A stretch of DNA of 7,475 nucleotides from Acidobacteriaceae bacterium (GCA_019246575.1 JAFAQG010000887.1:1-7475), one strand, 5' to 3'; shown: positions 1 through 5,675, numbered from the stretch's first letter. A program made the numbers and translations. Notes: generated from the letters alone by a model not told the origin.

Positions 1-202
1 GTTATGCCGTTATCACGATCTAAATATTGCGTAATTCGATGAAAGCTGTTAGCCATGGTCCGGCGTAGACCTAAGGTCCCTATGAGACGTATCGGCTAAC
101 ATCGAGCGGATTACGGCTGAGATTTATTTTGAGGGGGGGGAAATTTATGGTCGGGATAGCCTAAAGAGTTTTGTGGAGGGTGCCGAAGAGAACAGTACGA
201 AC

Positions 203-229
203 ATCAAACAGCCCTGACCAGCGTTTGAT
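203..229. repeat. Inverted repeat / hairpin
   Basis: ATCAAAC (203-209) pairs perfectly with GTTTGAT (223-229) around a 13-base loop. Two further pairs (GC 211-212 with GC 221-222) are possible after a bulged A. There is no T tract on either strand, so it does not look like a classic terminator. Role unknown; it may shape the 3' end of a minus-strand transcript from the micro-ORF array. Confidence 0.45.
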
Positions 230-268
230 AGCTCTTGACTTGATTAGCTCTTGATTGAACGTCCGCCT

Positions 269-290
269 GGTTCCGGTGGCCTTCGGAACC
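269..290. repeat. Inverted repeat / hairpin
   Basis: GGTTCCG (269-275) and CGGAACC (284-290) form a perfect 7-bp stem with an 8-base loop. No T tract follows on either strand. It lies downstream of the micro-ORF array when read on the minus strand, next to the larger hairpin at 302-353. Confidence 0.5.
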
Positions 291-301
291 GGGCAAGATT
301 C

Positions 302-353
302 TGGACTCGAGCGTAGGACGGCCGCTGACCACAGTCGCCTACGCTTCTGTCCA
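302..353. repeat. Long imperfect hairpin downstream of the peptide array
   Basis: A nested inverted repeat of about 52 bases. The outer stem is TGGAC (302-306) with GTCCA (349-353). A symmetric 4x4 internal loop (307-310 and 345-348) follows. The middle stem is GCGTAGG (311-317) with CCTACGC (338-344). The apex is CTG (325-327) and CAG (332-334) around ACCA. Such layered pairing is unlikely by chance and suggests a structured RNA or a REP-like palindrome. It begins 24 bases past the stop of the last micro-ORF (377) on the minus strand, so it could protect or end that transcript, although no U tract follows. Confidence 0.55.
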
Positions 354-376
354 ACTATCCTGCTATGCGGAGAGGA

Positions 377-427
377 TTACTCGGTCCAGATGCCCGAACC
401 AGCCTTAACATTGCTCTTGACTTTCAT
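377..427 (-). CDS. Micro-ORF copy 1, 16-residue peptide
   Basis: Minus-strand ATG at 427, stop TAA at 377-379, product MKVKSNVKAGSGIWTE. A Shine-Dalgarno AAAGGA stands 7 bases before the ATG. The peptide is small and basic (Lys2, Lys4, Lys8; one Glu at the end), with Gly10, Gly12 and a single Trp14. It is third in a minus-strand series of three almost identical micro-ORFs, 59 bases after the stop of copy 2. I do not recognise a characterised family. The MK-x-K-x-NVKAG start reminds me of other very small uncharacterised bacterial peptides, but that is memory and unverified. A precursor of a modified peptide, a signalling peptide, or a translated leader are all possible. No modification or export gene is visible in the window. 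Confidence 0.6.
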   Translation of the reverse strand: MKVKSNVKAGSGIWTE

Positions 428-460
428 CAGTTTGTCCTTTCTATAGAATTTCGGATTCAT

Positions 461-483
461 CTCATCATCTGACCAATGATGAG
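461..483 (-). repeat. Hairpin in spacer between micro-ORFs 2 and 1
   Basis: CTCATCAT (461-468) and ATGATGAG (476-483) form a perfect 8-bp stem with a 7-base loop. On the minus strand it begins four bases after the TAA of copy 2. The matching spacer between copies 3 and 2 has the same hairpin with the same loop. It has no U tract, so it resembles a processing or stabilising intercistronic hairpin more than a terminator. Confidence 0.6.
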
Positions 484-486
484 GAA

Positions 487-537
487 TTACTCAGTCCAGA
501 TGCCCGAACCAGCCTTAACATTGCTCTTGATTTTCAT
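487..537 (-). CDS. Micro-ORF copy 2, 16-residue peptide
   Basis: Minus-strand ATG at 537, stop TAA at 487-489, product MKIKSNVKAGSGIWTE. Relative to copies 1 and 3 the only coding differences are GTC to ATC (Val3Ile, conservative) and ACC to ACT (Thr15, silent). Shine-Dalgarno AAAGGAG lies 6 bases before the ATG. The preceding micro-ORF (copy 3) stops 58 bases upstream and that spacer carries a hairpin (569-593). Two substitutions, one silent and one conservative, fit selection on the peptide, though the sample is tiny. Confidence 0.62.
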   Translation of the reverse strand: MKIKSNVKAGSGIWTE

Positions 538-568
538 CAGTTTCTCCTTTCTCTAGATTTTAAATCGA

Positions 569-593
569 TCTCACCATCTGACCAATGATGAGA
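569..593 (-). repeat. Hairpin in spacer between micro-ORFs 3 and 2
   Basis: The arms are 569-577 and 585-593 with the 7-base loop 578-584. Relative to the 461-483 hairpin one arm reads CTCACCAT in place of CTCATCAT. In minus-strand RNA this becomes a G-U wobble and the stem survives, now 9 bp long with the added T569-A593 pair. In plus-strand RNA it would be a C-A mismatch. This favours a functional minus-strand transcript. Confidence 0.58.
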
Positions 594-595
594 AA

Positions 596-646
596 TTACT
601 CGGTCCAGATGCCCGAACCAGCCTTAACATTGCTCTTGACTTTCAT
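596..646 (-). CDS. Micro-ORF copy 3 (first in the series), 16-residue peptide
   Basis: Minus-strand ATG at 646, stop TAA at 596-598, product MKVKSNVKAGSGIWTE, identical in protein to copy 1. The sequence just before the ATG differs from the other copies (GCGTA in place of CAGTTT when read on plus), yet AAAGGAG is retained 5 bases before the ATG. That is the best single argument that the ribosome-binding site, and hence translation on this strand, matters. It is the promoter-proximal copy, with a candidate promoter at 703-731. Confidence 0.62.
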   Translation of the reverse strand: MKVKSNVKAGSGIWTE

Positions 647-702
647 GCGTACTCCTTTCTATTTGTCTTTTCGTTCGGAATTTCTTTCGTTTCGGTGAAA
701 CC

Positions 703-731
703 AGAATATCGGGAATCGCGAATGCTGCCAA
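703..731 (-). promoter_or_regulatory. Candidate sigma-70-type promoter for the micro-ORF array
   Basis: On the minus strand TTGGCA (731-726) and TATTCT (708-703) are separated by exactly 17 bases. The first box matches the TTGACA consensus at 5 of 6 positions, the second matches TATAAT at 4 of 6. Initiation would fall near 696, leaving a leader of about 50 bases before the first micro-ORF ATG at 646. Housekeeping promoters in this organism are unknown, so this is a consensus match only. Confidence 0.4.
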
Positions 732-864
732 GCCCTTGCAAGTACTGGACGTTATGCAATCATTGCGGAATCGGACACAATCCTTTGTCGCAGTACTGAC
801 TTAGAACCGTCCATATTTCCCTAACCGGTGAAACCATAGAATGGTTCTGAACTGCACAAATTGC

Positions 865-899
865 ATAGGATTTGTCCTATTTAGCTGAGAATTACTCAG
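865..899. promoter_or_regulatory. Two back-to-back inverted repeats upstream of the glycosyltransferase
   Basis: The first is ATAGGA (865-870) with TCCTAT (875-880), a perfect 6-bp stem around TTTG. The second is CTGAG (885-889) with CTCAG (895-899), a perfect 5-bp stem around AATTA. They are 4 bases apart. They could be operator half-sites or RNA hairpins in the leader of the glycosyltransferase transcript. The second one overlaps a short match to the 110-bp repeat unit, where GAG-TAA-TTC is the end of each micro-ORF. Confidence 0.4.
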
Positions 900-991
900 T
901 GCAAGGACTTACGATCGCGCGGGAGCACGCGCCGTTTGCGGCAAAAGCTCGTTGTTGTTTGCGCAGCGTCGGGGACAGCACTTGCCCGTGC

Positions 992-2548
992 ATGCGATGC
1001 GCTATCATCTGGGGGGTGCACCATCAAGGTACAGCACTTGAGTACCGCAACGCACGTTTTAGCGTGCGTTTACGTCAGTCTCGGGCCGCATTGTATGGAT
1101 TGATTGCGGTCATCTCGGCAGGGCTGCTGGCCTATGCCGAGTCACTCGCATTCGTCTGGGACGAGGGATTTCACCTCCTGGCCGCGCAGCTCATCGCAGC
1201 CGGGAAAAGGCCATATCTGGACTTCTGCTTTCCGCAGACGCCCCTGAACGCGTACTGGAACGCCGCGTGGATGCTGGTGTTTGGCGAGAGCTGGAAAGTC
1301 ACGCATGTACCTGCCGCCCTACTGACCATCGGGACGATGTTCCTGGTTGCGGATTTCGTCTATTCGCGCTTCCCCGACCCTCGGTGGCGCACGTGTTGTG
1401 CAATCGCGTCAACGCTCTTTTTTGGAATCAACATCATCGTTGTCCAGTTCGGTCCCATTGCGCAGGCTTACGCCATGTGCCTGTTTACTGGATTCGCAGC
1501 ATACCGGTTGGCCATCCGCGCCGCAGAAACGAAGGCTCTGATCCTTTCGTTTGCTTCGGGGCTCTTTTCAGGAATAGCGGCAGCGTCGTCCCTGTTGAGC
1601 GCTCCTATCGTCCCAGTGCTACTCGGCTGGTTTTGGGTCACGAAAGTGGGCGGCGAACGATGGAAGAACGCCGGGGCGTTCCTATGTGGCGTTAGCGTTC
1701 CTTTTATCCCGGTCTTCTGCCTATTCGCGCAGGCCCGGCGCGCGGTCTGGTTCAATGTTGTGGAGTATCAGGCGCTCTACCGCAGAGCAAACTGGGAAAG
1801 CGCGACGGCGCACGATGTGGACGCGCTAACCAGCTGGGTAGATTCGGGACAGGCCCTATTACTCGGCCTGCTGGCGCTGGCAACGGTGATATTCATCGCT
1901 CGGAAACGAGAGTGGACCAGACAAATCCGTAACGAGCTGTATCTCGCCGCTGCACTGGCGGCCGCCCTTGTCGCGTATATCTCGACGGCACATCCAACCT
2001 TCGGACGCTACTACATCGTCGCGATCCCTTTTTTTGCTGTGGTTGCGGGTCCGGGCTTGTACGTCGCCGGCTCGCGCTTAATCTCTCCCGAGCGGCCGCT
2101 GTGGCCAACTGTCGGCGTGGCATTCCTGCTGACGGTCGCAGTTGCGAGGGCGCTATTCGATGATCGGGACCAGGCCACTTGGGCGAGATACGAGGAGGTT
2201 GCGCGCAAGGTTCGCGAAGTCACTCCACACGGCGCAATGTTATTCGCCGACGAGCAAGTCTATTTTCTATTGCGCTGGCCGCCTCCGTCGGGCATGGAGT
2301 TCTCTTATTCGCACAAGCTCGATATACCGGTGAAAGAGGCTTCCGCTCTGCACATCATCCCCCGCAAGGAACTTCAACGCGAGGTGAAGGCGGGCATTTT
2401 TGCCACCTTTCAGACGTGCGACGAAGACAAGATCGACGAATGGGGCATTCCCGCGCTATACACCCGTCGTGCTGATATCGCAGACTGCTCCGTGTTCTGG
2501 GGGCGCCGTGCCGCTGCAGGCCTGGCTAAATCCGCGGCCCCCAAGTAA
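992..2548 (+). CDS. GT-C type membrane glycosyltransferase (PMT_2/GT39-like), putative
   Basis: A polytopic inner-membrane protein of 518 residues from the chosen start, likely moving a sugar from a polyprenyl-phosphate donor to a lipid, glycan or protein acceptor on the outer face. What shows this: a first membrane segment (about 34-50) is followed by WDEGFH, whose acidic pair (Asp57, Glu58) is where GT-C enzymes keep their catalytic carboxylates, then PYLDFCFPQTPLNAYW (74-89), typical of the family. Many hydrophobic segments follow, with a late TFGRYYIVAIPFF stretch (about 336-348) like the C-terminal core of PMT_2 proteins, and a soluble tail ending near 518. The start is uncertain. The frame is open back to a TTG at 872, but the extra residues are Cys-rich, non-membrane and lie in repeat DNA. 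ATG 992 (a GGGGA lies 16 bases upstream) or GTG 1016 are better choices. Acceptor and sugar cannot be told. Confidence 0.82.
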   Translation: MRCAIIWGVHHQGTALEYRNARFSVRLRQSRAALYGLIAVISAGLLAYAESLAFVWDEGFHLLAAQLIAAGKRPYLDFCFPQTPLNAYWNAAWMLVFGESWKVTHVPAALLTIGTMFLVADFVYSRFPDPRWRTCCAIASTLFFGINIIVVQFGPIAQAYAMCLFTGFAAYRLAIRAAETKALILSFASGLFSGIAAASSLLSAPIVPVLLGWFWVTKVGGERWKNAGAFLCGVSVPFIPVFCLFAQARRAVWFNVVEYQALYRRANWESATAHDVDALTSWVDSGQALLLGLLALATVIFIARKREWTRQIRNELYLAAALAAALVAYISTAHPTFGRYYIVAIPFFAVVAGPGLYVAGSRLISPERPLWPTVGVAFLLTVAVARALFDDRDQATWARYEEVARKVREVTPHGAMLFADEQVYFLLRWPPPSGMEFSYSHKLDIPVKEASALHIIPRKELQREVKAGIFATFQTCDEDKIDEWGIPALYTRRADIADCSVFWGRRAAAGLAKSAAPK

Positions 2549-2549
2549 A

Positions 2550-3851
2550 TCATTTCCGAACGGCGACTGGTTGCCTCTCGACCTTTTCTTCGAGTTTTAC
2601 CGGTAGCCACGCAAGCGCGCCAGCCGCACATAAGGCGGCGGCGACGAGAAACGATGCTGTCCAGCCTAAATAGTTGGCGATAACCGGCGTTAGCCACGCC
2701 GTCAGCGCTCCCCCGATCTGCCCGCCCATATTCATGAACCCGGAGACTGAGCCCGCCGAGTTCTTGCCAATATCTGCAGAAGCCGACCAGAACGAACTCT
2801 GGGACAGGTACAACGCGCCAGCGCCGCCTGCCAGGATGAAACTTGCCAGTCCGGCATTTTTTACGACAATTCCGAATGCGAGGAACACTGCGCAGCCCGC
2901 GATAGCCACCGCGGCTAGATAACAGCGCCCCACTCGCTCGTTCCATCGCTCCGTCAAGCGATCGCTCAAAAACCCGCCCAGCAGGGATCCAATGCCCATG
3001 GCGAGAAACGGCAGCATGGTATACACAGTGCTGTGTGTCACATCGAGTTTGCGAACCGTTCGGAGATAAATCGCAAACCACGCGAAGAAGATGTATGCCG
3101 CGTACCCATATGCGAAGTAGCTGAAGGTAACGGCCCAGAGGTTGCCATTTCGGAGGATAGCCGCCCAAGATAGCGGCCTGTTTTCATGGGTCGGCATGGC
3201 CGCAGGCAACCCGCGCTCGATGTACGCCAGTTCACCGGGCGAAATCCACGAGTGTTGCGCAGGCTTATCGCGCGCCATCCAATACCAAACAGCACCAGCC
3301 AGTAATCCCAGACCCGCGCTTGCCCAGAACGCTGACCGCCACCCCCAGTGGACCATCAGAAACGAGACCAATGGAGCAGCCATTCCGGAACCGAAACCGA
3401 CGCCAGAGAAGATAAATCCGTTCGCGAGACCTCTTTCGCGAGACGGAATCCAGCGAGCCACGATGCAGTTCGATGCGGGGTAAACCACGGCTTCCCCTAT
3501 ACCGAGCAAAAACCGGATCGCGATCAGCACCATCAGGACGCGTGTAGTCCCAGGGGGCACATACGTAACCAGTGATGTGAATATCGCCCACCAGATCACA
3601 CCCAAGCCCAACATTAAACGGGGGCCGAGGCGGTCTGCGAGACGTCCGCCAGGCGCCTGAAACAGCGCGTAGCCGATCACAAATGCGCTGAATACAAAGC
3701 CAAGTTGTACATTGTCCAGCCGGAACTCTGTTGCGATTTCCGGTCCTGCAAGCGAGATATTCACCCGATCGAGGTAGGCAATTGCACTGATGACGAACAT
3801 CCATGCAATCAGCAACCAGCGAACTTGGCTATCTCCCGATCGTGGTTTCAA
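2550..3851 (-). CDS. MFS transporter, anion:cation symporter (ACS) type
   Basis: A 433-residue inner-membrane secondary transporter with about twelve membrane helices, probably importing an organic anion together with protons. Visible marks are YLDRVNIS at 26-33 at the end of helix 1 (a signature of the glucarate/galactonate/phthalate ACS group), the MFS motif GGRLADRLGPR at 68-78 between helices 2 and 3, RFLLGIGEAVVYPA at 113-126 in helix 4, and WIPSRERGLANG at 134-145. The start is a TTG at 3851. An in-frame TGA lies a little upstream and the next ATG (3800) would cut into helix 1. A GGAGG is present but 17 bases away, so the start is fairly weak. The gene follows the RraA-like gene by 37 bp and is probably co-transcribed with it. 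Its stop is one base from that of the convergent glycosyltransferase gene. The substrate is not determined; a carboxylate or sugar acid is likely. Confidence 0.93.
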   Translation of the reverse strand: MKPRSGDSQVRWLLIAWMFVISAIAYLDRVNISLAGPEIATEFRLDNVQLGFVFSAFVIGYALFQAPGGRLADRLGPRLMLGLGVIWWAIFTSLVTYVPPGTTRVLMVLIAIRFLLGIGEAVVYPASNCIVARWIPSRERGLANGFIFSGVGFGSGMAAPLVSFLMVHWGWRSAFWASAGLGLLAGAVWYWMARDKPAQHSWISPGELAYIERGLPAAMPTHENRPLSWAAILRNGNLWAVTFSYFAYGYAAYIFFAWFAIYLRTVRKLDVTHSTVYTMLPFLAMGIGSLLGGFLSDRLTERWNERVGRCYLAAVAIAGCAVFLAFGIVVKNAGLASFILAGGAGALYLSQSSFWSASADIGKNSAGSVSGFMNMGGQIGGALTAWLTPVIANYLGWTASFLVAAALCAAGALAWLPVKLEEKVERQPVAVRK

Positions 3852-3888
3852 ATCCGGGACGCTCGCGCCCTCCGATCAACTATATATG

Positions 3889-4647
3889 CTATAAGCGCCC
3901 AAACCGGGCCACCGCCTCGCGGATCGATTTGTATTTTTCGATGAACGGCAGCATGCTGTGTTCCGTATTGTCGAGTTGTTGGGCTTTTTTCACCACGTCG
4001 GCTGCTTTATCGCGCGGAACGACAACGACGCCGTCCATATCGGCGACGACGATGTCGCCAGGCTGGACCTCAACACCGGCACAGGTCACGGGCACGTTCT
4101 TTCCAGCAACCCGGTAATGATTCACTGTCGTCGACGGTACGACACCTCGGCTGAACACGGGAAACTGGAGTTTTGCAATTTGTGGTGTATCCCGTACGCC
4201 ACCGTCGATAACCGCGCCTGCGAGGCCGCGGTACTTCATGGCGGTACTCATCAACCCGCCTGCGCCCGCGTAATCCAGCCCGTCTTGCAAGACCATGACG
4301 TAAACAGATCCCGGAGCAGCTTCGTCTATGGCGTCGAGCATGCCTTGAAGCGCCTTTGATCCTTCGTTCTGTTCCTCTTTCTTCAGCAGAACGGTGGCAG
4401 CAGGGCCTGCGAATTTGGTCGCGCTTAACGGCCGCATGTCATGCGACATGTAGGCCTTCTTGCCGTAGAGTTGTTCCATGGCGTCAGCAACGGAAGCGGC
4501 TTCGACCAGCCTGAAGCCGCCGGCGAGAGGGTCGGGGTCACTGTCCGCGCGACCGCGCAATGAGAATCCCGCAGCGACAATGCAGGCAGCCACGAGGAGC
4601 AGGCCTATCGCAATCTTGTCTTGAATGAAGCTTATAAGTTGGGTCAT
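3889..4647 (-). CDS. RraA-like / HMG-aldolase family protein with N-terminal membrane segment
   Basis: 252 residues. The body (about 48-222) is the RraA-like fold, which includes class II 4-hydroxy-4-methyl-2-oxoglutarate / 4-carboxy-4-hydroxy-2-oxoadipate aldolases (pyruvate-releasing, divalent metal), oxaloacetate decarboxylases and the RNase E regulator RraA. GGLMSTAMKYRGLAGAVIDG (130-149) and VRD (151-153) match the core; Arg152 and Asp153 are the usual substrate and metal residues. EVQPGDIVVADMDGVVVVP (193-211) is the conserved C-terminal block. Old annotations call this family dimethylmenaquinone methyltransferase, which is not supported. Oddly, residues 12-30 form a hydrophobic helix after a short N-terminus, like a signal anchor; most relatives are cytosolic. 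The open frame extends 40 residues upstream of ATG 4647, but that part is Arg/Cys/Trp-rich and not family-like. The transporter gene 37 bp downstream suggests joint use of an organic acid. Family is sure, reaction is not. Confidence 0.88.
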   Translation of the reverse strand: MTQLISFIQDKIAIGLLLVAACIVAAGFSLRGRADSDPDPLAGGFRLVEAASVADAMEQLYGKKAYMSHDMRPLSATKFAGPAATVLLKKEEQNEGSKALQGMLDAIDEAAPGSVYVMVLQDGLDYAGAGGLMSTAMKYRGLAGAVIDGGVRDTPQIAKLQFPVFSRGVVPSTTVNHYRVAGKNVPVTCAGVEVQPGDIVVADMDGVVVVPRDKAADVVKKAQQLDNTEHSMLPFIEKYKSIREAVARFGRL

Positions 4648-4769
4648 AACGCTCTGCCAAGTGGCGAGTGTATTACACCAACATCCCAACCTGCAGCGCC
4701 ATTGTGCCCGTCGTTGTTTATGTGGTTTAACTACCGCTTGCGTGCGAGCGGCGAGTAGCCAAGCCAATG

Positions 4770-5675
4770 CTACTGCACGATTCTGGAAGCGACCGTTGGA
4801 TCAACCAGAGTGATGGTCGAGGCCATCAGGCGAGACATCATAGCGCTCATGATTTCCGTCGTTTTCTCGGTTCCGAGCCTGCGCCGGTACGCCTGGTCCA
4901 GGCTCGAGATGGTCCGCATGTCTTCTGCAAATTCGGCTTGCGTGTCTCGAATCGAGGCGCGGGCGGAGAGAAGCATGAGGAATTGAAGCCCGGCAAGCGC
5001 GTCGCCTGGCGCCAGCTGCAATGCTTTCTGTGACTCGGAGACGGCTTCTTCGAGCATCTCACCGTAACGACCACGGAGATCCGCGCGGAGCTTGGAATCA
5101 GGAAAAAACAAAAGATCGTTTGCGCCGATCCCGGCATCGAGCTGCGCCTGGTGGATGGCGCTCCAGATTGGGAACGTCTCAATGTTGGCAAGATAGAAAT
5201 GCAGACCTGCGGATCCGGGCCGCGCAGCGACAGCTTTCCGAGCGACTTCAATAGCGCGCTTCAATTCTGCCTCGCGGTCCTCGGGCGACCGCGCACAACG
5301 GGACATAGCGTCATGCAGCCGCGCCAGGTTGAGCAACGCCGCGGCATCGGATGAAGACAATTCGACGGCACGCTCCAGTTCGCTCTCGGCGCGCCTGATG
5401 CGAGGCAGATTGCGCATCGAGAGCAGCGAACCGTTACCCTCCAGGCTCAACGCATACGCCAGTTTCTTGTGTGCTTCACATAGGCTCGGATTGAGATCGA
5501 TCGCCTTCTGAAACGCAATCTCAGCCTGTGCATAATTGTGCTGCGATAGCGCTTTATCGCCTTCCGAAATCCAGAATGCCGGATCACTTGCCGCGGCACT
5601 ATTGCTCGCACACACGGAAAGGGGCAAAAGCACCAGAACTGTAGCCGGGGCGAGAAGAAGACGTGACAGGCACAT
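4770..5675 (-). CDS. Exported TPR-repeat protein
   Basis: 301 residues from ATG 5675. The N-terminus (about 1-30) is a signal peptide: Arg5, a hydrophobic stretch 6-22, then small residues CASNSAAAS. A Cys at 22 sits where a lipoprotein Cys might, but LSVC lacks the usual small residue before Cys, so cleavage by signal peptidase I is more likely. Residues about 34-67 form a clear tetratricopeptide repeat (AFWISEGDKALSQHNYAQAE followed by AFQKAIDLNP), and weaker helical repeats follow, including ELERAVELSSSDAAALLNLA and EAVSESQKALQLAPGDALAG. Such proteins act as binding scaffolds; the partner is unknown. The frame continues 49 residues upstream, into lysC, but the signal peptide marks this start, with a modest GAAAGAG before it. 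It lies 58 bp after lysC and 122 bp before the RraA-like gene, and has no obvious functional tie to either. Confidence 0.88.
   Translation of the reverse strand: MCLSRLLLAPATVLVLLPLSVCASNSAAASDPAFWISEGDKALSQHNYAQAEIAFQKAIDLNPSLCEAHKKLAYALSLEGNGSLLSMRNLPRIRRAESELERAVELSSSDAAALLNLARLHDAMSRCARSPEDREAELKRAIEVARKAVAARPGSAGLHFYLANIETFPIWSAIHQAQLDAGIGANDLLFFPDSKLRADLRGRYGEMLEEAVSESQKALQLAPGDALAGLQFLMLLSARASIRDTQAEFAEDMRTISSLDQAYRRRLGTEKTTEIMSAMMSRLMASTITLVDPTVASRIVQ

Larger units (their letters stand above)
1..376. other. Gene-poor stretch with several inverted repeats
   Basis: I see no convincing protein gene here. The reading frames are short and do not resemble known proteins. On the minus strand an ATG at 56 opens a frame that leaves the window (MANSFHRITQYLDRDNGI), but 18 open codons are expected by chance and the upstream sequence has no good ribosome-binding site. 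A run of eight G lies at 133-140. Three hairpin-forming segments (203-229, 269-290, 302-353) are listed separately. On the minus strand this stretch would be the 3' untranslated part of the micro-ORF array at 377-646. Confidence 0.6.
372..663. repeat. Tandem direct repeat, ~110-bp unit, three copies
   Basis: Copy 1 spans about 372-480, copy 2 about 481-590 and copy 3 about 591-663. Shared anchors sit at 413, 523 and 632 (gctcttga), giving periods of 110 and 109. The core from the conserved ATTAC to the CAT (minus-strand ATG) is nearly identical in all three, while the remaining part is more diverged. Copy 3 departs from the others just past the CAT, but the CTCCTTTCTAT segment (Shine-Dalgarno on the minus strand) is still there. 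This pattern of a preserved core and drifting spacer is what coding repeats show. Confidence 0.9.
647..991. other. Divergent intergenic region with clustered inverted repeats
   Basis: This region separates the minus-strand micro-ORF array from the plus-strand glycosyltransferase gene. It holds the candidate array promoter, an 11-bp direct repeat CGGTGAAACCA (693-703 and 826-836), an inverted repeat AACCAT/ATGGTT (832-837 and 841-846), and a possible competing pair AGAACC/GGTTCT (803-808 and 843-848). Two adjacent inverted repeats at 865-899 are listed separately. I find no convincing plus-strand promoter for the glycosyltransferase. Confidence 0.5.

Noticed and set aside
1..56. Start of a minus-strand gene (MANSFHRITQYLDRDNGI) leaving the window.
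   Set aside because: Eighteen open codons occur by chance, no clear ribosome-binding site, no recognised family. Only sequence beyond the window could settle it.
390..446. Hydrophobic micro-ORFs on the plus strand of the repeats (MPEPALTLLLTFISLSFL and a similar one in copy 2), which could pass for toxin-like peptides.
   Set aside because: No ribosome-binding site at a usable distance, copy 3 loses the stop and diverges, and the spacer hairpin change favours minus-strand RNA. They are the antisense of the better-supported micro-ORFs.
372..663. CRISPR array.
   Set aside because: The unit is about 110 bp with homologous spacers; there is no short repeat alternating with unique spacers.
872..991. 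N-terminal extension of the glycosyltransferase from a TTG at 872 or GTG at 899.
   Set aside because: The extra residues are Cys-rich and not membrane-like, and the region consists of inverted repeats and a repeat fragment. ATG 992 or GTG 1016 fit better.
2577..2598. Terminator for the glycosyltransferase: CTCGA/TCGAG hairpin followed by TTTT.
   Set aside because: Only a 5-bp stem with an 8-base loop and four T, and it lies inside the MFS coding region (acidic C-terminal codons). Too weak to call.
2410..3168. Long 252-residue frame antisense-phase to the MFS gene, and similar long frames overlapping lysC and the RraA-like gene.
   Set aside because: They overlap genes with clear family motifs, have Arg- and Ser-rich low-plausibility composition, and match no known domain; they are by-products of high GC.
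4731..4758. Terminator after the TPR gene: CCGCT/AGCGG hairpin on the minus strand.
   Set aside because: A 5-bp stem with no U tract after it, and partly inside the end of the intergenic gap; not distinguishable from chance.
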